Below are positions 7,708 through 14,647 of a stretch of 51,756 bases of DNA, piece by piece. The notes beneath the pieces are model-generated. The model saw only the letters and a list, made by a program, of their open reading frames with translations. It searched no databases and was not told the origin of the DNA. Source of the DNA: Sulfitobacter sp. Its GTDB lineage: Bacteria; Pseudomonadota; Alphaproteobacteria; Rhodobacterales; Rhodobacteraceae. Where the stretch lies: the NCBI GenBank assembly GCA_024636405.1, contig JAGXHC010000076.1, positions 1 to 51,756 of the forward strand. Direction: 5' to 3'. Within the stretch, counting starts at the first letter, position 1, and every line of letters begins with the position of its first letter. The position numbers and the translations under genes were made by a program.

Positions 7708-9225
7708 ATGTACGACGGAAATCACCTGGCCAAGGTTCTACGGGGCGGGTCTGCTGTACGGGGCGACGCTGTTTTTTCCCTTGGACATGCAACCGGGTCT
7801 GACACCACCTATGCCTCCATCTGGGAGCAGGCGGAGCGCGTGGCTGGCGCGCTGATCGGCATGGGGGTTGAGCCCGGTGACCGTGTTGCGGTTCAGGCCG
7901 ACAAATCGCTTGATATTATCGCGCTCTATCTTGGAACAATACTTGCGGGCGCTGTGCATCTGCCCTTGAACACCGCGTATACACCTGCGGAAGTGGGGTA
8001 TTTCCTGTCTGATGCCACCCCGCGCGTCTTCGTTTGCGATCCTGACCGACAGGGCGAATTGGCAAAGGTAATCGCGGCGGCAGGGGTGAAAGTGGTTCTT
8101 ACGTTAGACGCGGATGGAAATGGATCGCTTCAAACAGCAGTGAATGCAGCTGAACGAACCCCGCATGCTGTTCCGCGAAACTGCGATGACCTCGCCGCAT
8201 TTCTTTATACTTCTGGCACAACCGGGCGTTCCAAGGGCGCAATGCTTACGCACGGCAACCTTGCCTCAAATGCGCTCACGTTGCGCGATTTATGGCAATT
8301 TTCGCCCGATGATACGCTGATCCACGCGCTGCCGCTGTTTCACACGCATGGACTTTTTGTGGCTGTCAACGTCACGCTGTGTGCCGGCGGCGCGATCATC
8401 CTGCACCGTGCATTTGACCCCGCTGACATCATTGCCGATTTTACCCGTGCAACGACGTTGATGGGTGTGCCGACCTTCTACACCCGGCTGCTGGCTGAGC
8501 CCGGCCTGACCGCGAGCGCTTGTACCGCAATGCGCCTGTTCATTTCCGGCTCGGCGCCGATGCTGACCGAAACCCATCACAAGTGGCAGGCACGGACCGG
8601 GCAGACGGTACTGGAACGCTATGGCATGACGGAAACCTGCATGAATACCTCAAACCCATATGACGGTCTGCGCAAACCCGGCACCGTGGGCCTGCCGTTG
8701 GACGGTGTGGAACTGCGCCTGGTGTCTGCCGACGGGGGCGCCATTGTAAAAGGAGAACCCGGCGGAATAGAAGTGCGTGGCCCAAATGTGTTCAAGGGGT
8801 ACTGGAACATGCCCGAAAAGACCGCAGAAGAATTGCGCGCTGATGGCTGGTTCATAACCGGGGATATTGGCGAGATTGACGACGATGGCTACCTCACGAT
8901 TGTGGGTCGCTCGAAAGATCTTATCATATCTGGCGGTTACAACATCTATCCCAAAGAAATCGAAACGCGGATCGACGCCATTGACGGCGTCATGGAATGC
9001 GCGGCTTTTGGCATTCCGCATCCGGATTTCGGCGAAAGCGTTGCTGTGGTCATCGTGAAGGAGATTGATAGCGACCTGACGTCCGAGATGATCTTGGAAA
9101 ATGTTGCAGGCGATTTTGCGCGATACAAGCAGCCAAGATTGATCAAGTTTGTCGACGCGCTACCGCGCAATGCAATGGGCAAAGTTCAGAAAAACGTGCT
9201 GCGGGAGGAGCACCGTGGTGCGTAG
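7708..9225 (+). CDS. matB: Malonyl-CoA synthetase (malonate-CoA ligase)
   Basis: ANL-superfamily adenylating enzyme of 505 residues that activates malonate with ATP and CoA. The P-loop-like A3 motif YTSGTTGRSKGAM is at 167-179, the A5 motif ERYGMTE follows in the middle, and the A7-A8 region is GWFITGDIGE and GRSKDLIISGGYNIYP. The C-terminal MGKVQK carries the catalytic lysine (about Lys492), the one that is acetylated in characterised MatB proteins. The length and the LFHTHGLF segment fit MatB rather than acetyl-CoA synthetase. It starts 12 bases after the decarboxylase with GAAGGA upstream, as the last gene of the operon. Confidence 0.93.
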   Translation: MYDGNHLAKVLRGGSAVRGDAVFSLGHATGSDTTYASIWEQAERVAGALIGMGVEPGDRVAVQADKSLDIIALYLGTILAGAVHLPLNTAYTPAEVGYFLSDATPRVFVCDPDRQGELAKVIAAAGVKVVLTLDADGNGSLQTAVNAAERTPHAVPRNCDDLAAFLYTSGTTGRSKGAMLTHGNLASNALTLRDLWQFSPDDTLIHALPLFHTHGLFVAVNVTLCAGGAIILHRAFDPADIIADFTRATTLMGVPTFYTRLLAEPGLTASACTAMRLFISGSAPMLTETHHKWQARTGQTVLERYGMTETCMNTSNPYDGLRKPGTVGLPLDGVELRLVSADGGAIVKGEPGGIEVRGPNVFKGYWNMPEKTAEELRADGWFITGDIGEIDDDGYLTIVGRSKDLIISGGYNIYPKEIETRIDAIDGVMECAAFGIPHPDFGESVAVVIVKEIDSDLTSEMILENVAGDFARYKQPRLIKFVDALPRNAMGKVQKNVLREEHRGA

Positions 9226-9259
9226 AAAGCCTATCTCCGTGAACATCCGGATGGGGAGG

Positions 9260-10264
9260 CTACGATTGTCCAGATAATCCTTCGTTTTGCGGATTAGGAA
9301 CCAACCGCTGCGCGATCCAGAGCGCGGCGAAAAATACCGCCACGCCCGCGATCACATCAATGACATGATGCCCGCCATGCGACAGGATCGCCGGAACCAT
9401 CACCAGATTTAGCACGAGAGCAGGCCAGAACAGTGGGCTGCGTGCCAGAAACCAAACCACCATGCAGGCCATGATTGTGTGATAGGAAGGGGAGGCGATC
9501 GTACCCATGATAATCCCCGGCGCAATGAGCGCATTGCCATATGCTGCCATGTCCAGAAGGCGCGATGCCGTATCGTTATCGTAGACAAGCGCGACGGCCG
9601 CCTCCACCTCTGCCGGGATCTGAAAATAGGGGGCAGGGCCGAAGGTGGGAAAGCACCACCAGATTGCGATGGCGAACAGAAGCGATATTGTTCCTGTCAA
9701 CAAGATGCGATGCAACGCCACAAGCCTTCCCATGAAGGATAGCGCGAAGATCACCACGAAGAGTTGCGGCAGAGATGAGCCATAGACCAGCGCCAGTGCC
9801 TTGCCCGCCAACGGGAACTGCGCCAGCCAATGCACCATCGCTGGCCAGGAATAGCCTGTCATGACACGATCAATCTGCATCAACTGCGCATCGTAGATCG
9901 TGCCCGCGATTGGAAACCGAAGATAGATCAGGATTGCGGCAACGCCGGAGAAGCCGATGTAAATCGCTGCTGCGATAGCACAAGAGGCCGTGCGCTGCAT
10001 GTCCTTGTAAAGGCGGATGTAGCCGCCCAGCACCAAAAGGCCGCAGGCTGGCGCGAAGCTGATCAAAAAGGCCTGCCATGCCACGGGTTGTCCGAAAATA
10101 TAAGACAGGACGAAACACAGTATCCCCAGCGCAACAGTCAGCAGGATCAGCATTGCCTCGGCCGGGTCCAATGCGCGATCCAGAAACGTGCGCAGGCGGC
10201 GTGGCGCGGCAGACCGGTCGCTGAAGTTCGGTGAAATATCGGTATACATAGCGGTCCTGATCAT
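9260..10264 (-). CDS. PAP2-superfamily integral membrane phosphatase/phosphotransferase
   Basis: A protein of 334 residues with about eight to nine membrane helices. Phosphatase-type motifs are SPSYHTIMA and, after a hydrophobic stretch, HGGHHVIDVIAG; the His and the His/Asp pair match motifs C2 and C3 of the PAP2_3 (Aur1/Ipt1-like) branch. The usual KxxxxxxRP motif is not evident. It probably removes or transfers a lipid head-group phosphate at the periplasmic face; the substrate is unknown. It converges on matB with a 34-base gap. ATG 10249 (MYTDISP), with CAGGA just upstream, is an alternative start. Confidence 0.75.
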   Translation of the reverse strand: MIRTAMYTDISPNFSDRSAAPRRLRTFLDRALDPAEAMLILLTVALGILCFVLSYIFGQPVAWQAFLISFAPACGLLVLGGYIRLYKDMQRTASCAIAAAIYIGFSGVAAILIYLRFPIAGTIYDAQLMQIDRVMTGYSWPAMVHWLAQFPLAGKALALVYGSSLPQLFVVIFALSFMGRLVALHRILLTGTISLLFAIAIWWCFPTFGPAPYFQIPAEVEAAVALVYDNDTASRLLDMAAYGNALIAPGIIMGTIASPSYHTIMACMVVWFLARSPLFWPALVLNLVMVPAILSHGGHHVIDVIAGVAVFFAALWIAQRLVPNPQNEGLSGQS

Positions 10265-10658
10265 ACGGGTCGTCCCTGATCATTCCAGCAGTTTTGGACT
10301 GAATTAAGGCAGGTACGGGGCATTCCGGCGTCGACGGCCATTGCGCCGCGCCATCGGCAGGCGCGTAAGTTGTGGAAAATTCTGTGGTAGCGGCCAGTTA
10401 TCGGCACCGCAGGCTTTCTGCTTCTACGACATGGGCCGGCAAAAGCTGCCGCTCTGGCGTCATTCCCGGTTGTGACGCGGGGCAAGTCCTGCAGAACTTA
10501 ACACCATTGTTTTGAAAGTGAATAAATGTAGTAATCGCGCCGGGACCCCGGACAGACCTTGCTGTCATGTCAGTGTCACAAGGGGCGACTAAAGACCGTG
10601 ATCGCAGCGTCTGGTGATGGGGAAGTCACCTGTTCGTTGATAATATATGGAGAATATC
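10265..10658 (+). other. Intergenic leader upstream of the polyamine importer
   Basis: 394 bases separate the divergent PAP2 gene and potD. No convincing small ORF or tRNA is seen. It holds a short GC hairpin (CCGGG/CCCGG around 10540-10555) and GGTGA/TCACC arms near 10613-10630, just before the AT-rich ribosome-binding region. An A/T-rich stretch near 10505-10535 could hold the promoter, but no clear -35/-10 pair can be defended. Confidence 0.4.
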
Positions 10659-11723
10659 ATGATGAAATCGAAAATTATCCTATCAGCGACGGCTGTGGTG
10701 ATGCTGTCGTCAGTTGCGGCGCAGGCTGATACGCTGCGGTTGCTGACATGGGGCGGTTATGCGCCAGAGGACGTTGTCGCCAAGTTCGAGGAAGCGACCG
10801 GCCATACCGTTGAAGTGACCAAATCGAACAACGAAGAAATGATCGCAAAGCTGCGCGCGACCAATGGCGGCGGTTTTGACCTTGCGCAGCCCAGCCAGGA
10901 TCGGATCGCCGGCCCGCAAGCCGAATTCGGCATCTACAAGCCGCTCGACATGTCCAAGCTCGACACTGGGCTTTTCATTCCGTCGATGCTGGAAGCGACC
11001 AAAGGCAACACCACAGTGGATGGTGAAGTCTATGCCGTGCCGCACATCTGGGGCACATCCGGTCTGGTCGTGAACACGGCCGTTGCGGGGGATGTGAAGG
11101 ACTACATCGACCTGTGCGATCCTGCGCTTGCGGGCAAGGTGTCTTATCGTCTGAAGCGCCCGACCCTGATTGGATTTGCCTTCTCGATGGGGTTGGACCC
11201 TTTTGCCGCTTACGGCGACGAAGCGGCCTATAAGGACATTCTTGATCAGGTCGAAGCCAAGCTGGCCGAATGCAAGCCCAACGTCAAAACCTATTGGGAT
11301 GGCGGGGATGAGCTTAAGAATCTGATGCGTTCGGGTGAAGTGGTTGCTTCAATGGCGTGGGACACGGGCGGTTGGCAGCTGAACGACGACAACGCCGATA
11401 TTACCTTTGTGGCGCCTGCCTCCGGTGCCCTGGGGTGGATCGACACCTTCGCGCTGCCTGCGCGGGGCCGTGCCGATGATGCTGCCTATGCTTGGATCAA
11501 CTTCGTCATGCAGCCCGAGATTGCCGCGATGATCACCACCGCGGCGGGCAATTTCACCGCCTCACAGGGCGGCGATGCAAACGTTGATGACGCGCTGAAG
11601 GCCAAGTATCAGGCCAGCTTCCCGCAGGCGGCGATCGACAATATCAAGTGGTATCCTTCGGTGCCCGCGGGTCTTGAGGCGCTGGAAGGTGCGGCGCTGG
11701 ACCGGATCAACGCCGCCAAGTAA
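10659..11723 (+). CDS. potD: Spermidine/putrescine-type ABC transporter substrate-binding protein
   Basis: Periplasmic polyamine receptor of 354 residues. ATG 10659 is 6 bases after GGAG and gives a Sec signal (MMKSKIILSATAVVMLSSVAAQA); the in-frame ATG at 10647 overlaps that Shine-Dalgarno and is less likely. LRLLTWGGYAPEDVVAKFEE, then NGGGFDLAQPSQD and PHIWGTSGLVVN, and the WDGGDELKNLMRSGEV region follow the PotD/PotF fold. The ligand is not proven: acidic and aromatic pocket residues would need modelling. It is the first gene of a four-gene importer and is followed by an intrinsic terminator. Confidence 0.9.
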   Translation: MMKSKIILSATAVVMLSSVAAQADTLRLLTWGGYAPEDVVAKFEEATGHTVEVTKSNNEEMIAKLRATNGGGFDLAQPSQDRIAGPQAEFGIYKPLDMSKLDTGLFIPSMLEATKGNTTVDGEVYAVPHIWGTSGLVVNTAVAGDVKDYIDLCDPALAGKVSYRLKRPTLIGFAFSMGLDPFAAYGDEAAYKDILDQVEAKLAECKPNVKTYWDGGDELKNLMRSGEVVASMAWDTGGWQLNDDNADITFVAPASGALGWIDTFALPARGRADDAAYAWINFVMQPEIAAMITTAAGNFTASQGGDANVDDALKAKYQASFPQAAIDNIKWYPSVPAGLEALEGAALDRINAAK

Positions 11724-11741
11724 ACGGCGGATATGACGATA

Positions 11742-11773
11742 GGGAAGCGCGGGTTTCGCGCTTCCCGTTTTTT
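11742..11773 (+). terminator. Rho-independent terminator/attenuator inside the pot operon
   Basis: A perfect 10-bp stem (11742-11751 with 11757-11766), loop GGTTT, then G and six T. This is the clearest intrinsic terminator in the window, 18 bases after the potD stop and 16 before the ATPase ATG. Partial read-through would give more receptor than ATPase and permease. Confidence 0.9.
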
Positions 11774-11789
11774 GTGAAAGCTGCGAAAC

Positions 11790-12908
11790 ATGTCCCAGAC
11801 TCCTGACCTCGAATGCCGGGCGATTTCCAAAAACTTTGAGGATTTCAAAGCGGTCAGAGAGGTCAGCTTTAGCGTACCGCAGGGCACCTTTTTCTCAATT
11901 CTGGGGCCGTCGGGGTGCGGCAAGACCACGCTGTTGCGGATGATTGCGGGCTTTCAGAAGCCCACAAGTGGTGATCTGTTAATAAAAGGCAAGTCAGTGC
12001 TGGATGTGCCGCCAAACCAGCGCCCTGTTTCAATGGTATTTCAGCATCTTGCGTTGTTCCCGATGATGAATATCGGCGCCAATGTGGGATTTGGTCTGCG
12101 CCAGCGCGGGGTCAACAAAACGGACATCAACAAACAGGTTGAACGCGTGCTGGAACGTGTCGGACTGGGTGGCGTTTCAGAGCGGCCTGTCAGTTCTCTG
12201 TCGGGTGGACAGAAGCAGCGGGTGGCGATTGCGCGCTGTATGGTGCTTGAGCCTGACGTGCTTTTGCTGGACGAACCTTTGGGCGCGTTGGACCTGAAAT
12301 TACGCGAACATATGAAGATTGAGTTGAAGCAGCTACAATCGGAATTCAACACAACCTTTGTCTATATTACGCATGACCAGTCCGAAGCATTGGTGATGAG
12401 CGACCAGATCGCGGTGATGAACAAGGGCGTCTTTGAGCAGTTGGGCACTGCCAAAGAGCTTTATTATGAACCTTCAACCGCCTTTGTTGCCAGTTTCGTC
12501 GGCGAAGCAAACCGATTTGCCGCGACTGTCGAAAGCGCGACTGGTGACGCAGTGCAGATGGTCACAGCCCAAGGCAATCCCCTTCAGGGGGTCGATGCCG
12601 GGCAAGGGTTGGGACGCGGCGACAAGGTTGATGTATTTGTGCGTCCCGAAGCGGTGCGGCTGTCGCGCAATCCTGCAGATGTGGCACAGATGGGCAATAC
12701 CGGCGCGGGCAAGGTTGAGAACATTCTGTTCAACGGCGCCAACAGCCAACTGATCCTGCGCGACCAAAATTCAGGTGCCGAAATGAGTATCGCAATGCCC
12801 CAGACCGGAGAGTTCAGAGATCTGACGCAAGGCACGATCATCTCCTATGGATGGGAGCCGCAGCAAACGCGGGTCTATCGCAGTGCGGGAGAGCAGAATG
12901 GTCTCTGA
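11790..12908 (+). CDS. potA: Polyamine ABC transporter ATP-binding protein
   Basis: Cytoplasmic ATPase of 372 residues. Walker A GPSGCGKTT, the Q-loop FQHLALFP, signature LSGGQKQR, Walker B VLLLDEP and the switch histidine ITHDQSEA are all intact in the first 240 residues. A C-terminal TOBE-type domain (VDVFVRPEAVRL) follows, typical of PotA/FbpC. It has no ribosome-binding site as good as its neighbours and begins right after the terminator at 11742-11773. Its end overlaps the next permease start by 11 bases. Confidence 0.94.
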   Translation: MSQTPDLECRAISKNFEDFKAVREVSFSVPQGTFFSILGPSGCGKTTLLRMIAGFQKPTSGDLLIKGKSVLDVPPNQRPVSMVFQHLALFPMMNIGANVGFGLRQRGVNKTDINKQVERVLERVGLGGVSERPVSSLSGGQKQRVAIARCMVLEPDVLLLDEPLGALDLKLREHMKIELKQLQSEFNTTFVYITHDQSEALVMSDQIAVMNKGVFEQLGTAKELYYEPSTAFVASFVGEANRFAATVESATGDAVQMVTAQGNPLQGVDAGQGLGRGDKVDVFVRPEAVRLSRNPADVAQMGNTGAGKVENILFNGANSQLILRDQNSGAEMSIAMPQTGEFRDLTQGTIISYGWEPQQTRVYRSAGEQNGL

Positions 12909-13764
12909 CCGATCCAAACTGACCTTTTGGTTGCTGATGGCGCCCCTGCTGATCTGGCTGCTAACCCTGATCGTGCTGCCCCATGTGGGCATGTTTCTGG
13001 TAAGCTTGCGCGAAAAGGTTGGCGTTCGCGAATATGAGACCAGTTTTGCCAACTATGCTGTCTTCTTTAATGAACCGCTGTATTGGAACACGTTCGCGCG
13101 CACGGCCTATATGTCGATTGCCGCCACGGTGATGACCCTGATGATCGGCTTTCCGATTGCCTACTACATCGCCAAGCTGACGCGGGGACGGACCAAGACG
13201 ACGTTGTTCCTGATGTGCCTGATCCCATTTTGGGTCAGCGAACTGGTGCGGACCTTTGGCTGGATGATCTTGCTGCGCGAAACGGGGGTTTTCTCCAACC
13301 TGTTGCAATATCTTGGTCTGGTCGAAGGGCCTGTTGAGATGCTGTATAACGATGCCGCGATCATGACAGGGCTGGTTTACACGTCGATGCTGTTCATGGT
13401 GGTGCCATTGGTAACGACGCTGGACAGCCTTGACGACAGCCTGATTGAGGCGGGGTATGATCTGGGCGCCAGCGGTTTTGCGATACTGCGAGAGATCGTG
13501 ATCCCACACGCAATGCCGGGCATCGTATCGGGGTCTATCGTGGTCTTCATGCTGAGCCTTGGCAATTATCTGACCCCTATTCTGCTGGGTGGCAAAGACA
13601 GCCTTTGGTTCACCGGTCTGATCTACAGCCAGTTCATCACGCGGTTCAACTGGGAGTTGGGATCGGCCTTTGGCTTCTTGCTGTTGGGGTTGTCGTCGCT
13701 GATTGTGTTTGTCGGTCTCAAGCTGTCTGGACAATCGCTGGGCAAGACGATGGCGCAGACATGA
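12898..13764 (+). CDS. potB: Polyamine ABC transporter permease, PotB-like
   Basis: Inner-membrane permease of 288 residues with six helices. The EAA loop reads EAGYDLGASGFAILREIVIP, the docking site for the ATPase. ATG 12898 is preceded by GGGAGAG; an upstream in-frame ATG at 12847 would lie deep inside potA and is rejected. Its stop overlaps the next start in ATGA, so potABC are translationally coupled. Confidence 0.92.
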   Translation: MVSDRSKLTFWLLMAPLLIWLLTLIVLPHVGMFLVSLREKVGVREYETSFANYAVFFNEPLYWNTFARTAYMSIAATVMTLMIGFPIAYYIAKLTRGRTKTTLFLMCLIPFWVSELVRTFGWMILLRETGVFSNLLQYLGLVEGPVEMLYNDAAIMTGLVYTSMLFMVVPLVTTLDSLDDSLIEAGYDLGASGFAILREIVIPHAMPGIVSGSIVVFMLSLGNYLTPILLGGKDSLWFTGLIYSQFITRFNWELGSAFGFLLLGLSSLIVFVGLKLSGQSLGKTMAQT

Positions 13765-14615
13765 TTACGGGTATCCCGCAAAGCAGCGCGTTCAAATGGA
13801 CTTACCGCGCCTATGTCACGTTGTTCTTCATCTATCTGGCATTGCCGCTGGCAACGGTCTGTGTCTTCGCCTTTAACGACAGCGTTTTTCCGTCGCTGCC
13901 GTGGGAAGGCTTTACCTGGGCGTGGTTCTTCGGCACCGACGCGCCCTATATTGGCGTGTTCCATGAACGCCCGATCCTGCGGTCCGTGGTCACTTCTGGC
14001 GTGGTGGCGTTCTGGGTTTCGCTGTTGGCGGTGTTGGTGGGTACGTGCAATGCGTTCCTTTTTGTGCGGCACGAATTTCGCGGCAAGGGCGCACTTTATA
14101 TCCTGATGCTATTGCCGCTGATCATTCCCGGTATCATCCTGGGGATCTCGATTCTGGTGTTTTCCTCGTCGGTTGCCAATTATCTCGAAGACGCGACGGG
14201 GATGTGGTTTGACGGGCTGCGGCCGGGACTGATCCTGGTGGTACTGGGACAGTTTTCCTTTATCACCACTTTTGCGACGTTGGTCATTTCAGCGCGTTTG
14301 CAAAAGTTTGATGCCAGTCTCGAAGAGGCAGCGCTGAACCTTGGGGCGACGAAATGGGGCGCCGTACGGGCCGTCACCCTGCCATTTCTTTACCCGGCGA
14401 TGGGCGCCGCTGGCGTGGTTGCGATTTTGATGAGTTTTGAGAATTTCAACACGACGCTGATGCTTGTAGGCTCGGACGCGCCGTTGACCATCACGATGTT
14501 CGATCGGCTCAAGCTGGGGTCGACGCCAGTTCTTAACGCCGTCTCCTTGCTGCTGATTGTTGTTTCCGCCGTTCTGGGGCTGGCATCATTGCTGTTGCAA
14601 AAGCGCCAGGATTAG
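13761..14615 (+). CDS. potC: Polyamine ABC transporter permease, PotC-like
   Basis: Second permease of the heterodimer, 284 residues and six helices, with the EAA loop EAALNLGATKWGAVRAVTLP. The start at 13761 (MITGIPQSSAF) overlaps the potB stop by 4 bases; a longer in-frame reading from 13605 lies inside potB. It ends 32 bases from the convergent histidine kinase gene, and I see no good terminator in that gap. Confidence 0.92.
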   Translation: MITGIPQSSAFKWTYRAYVTLFFIYLALPLATVCVFAFNDSVFPSLPWEGFTWAWFFGTDAPYIGVFHERPILRSVVTSGVVAFWVSLLAVLVGTCNAFLFVRHEFRGKGALYILMLLPLIIPGIILGISILVFSSSVANYLEDATGMWFDGLRPGLILVVLGQFSFITTFATLVISARLQKFDASLEEAALNLGATKWGAVRAVTLPFLYPAMGAAGVVAILMSFENFNTTLMLVGSDAPLTITMFDRLKLGSTPVLNAVSLLLIVVSAVLGLASLLLQKRQD

Positions 14616-14647
14616 CGGCGCGTGACGCTTCGCGAGGCTTTGCCATC

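Noticed and set aside
13605..13760. N-terminal extension of PotC
   Set aside because: It lies within potB in another frame; ATG 13761 overlaps the potB stop and gives the normal N-terminus.
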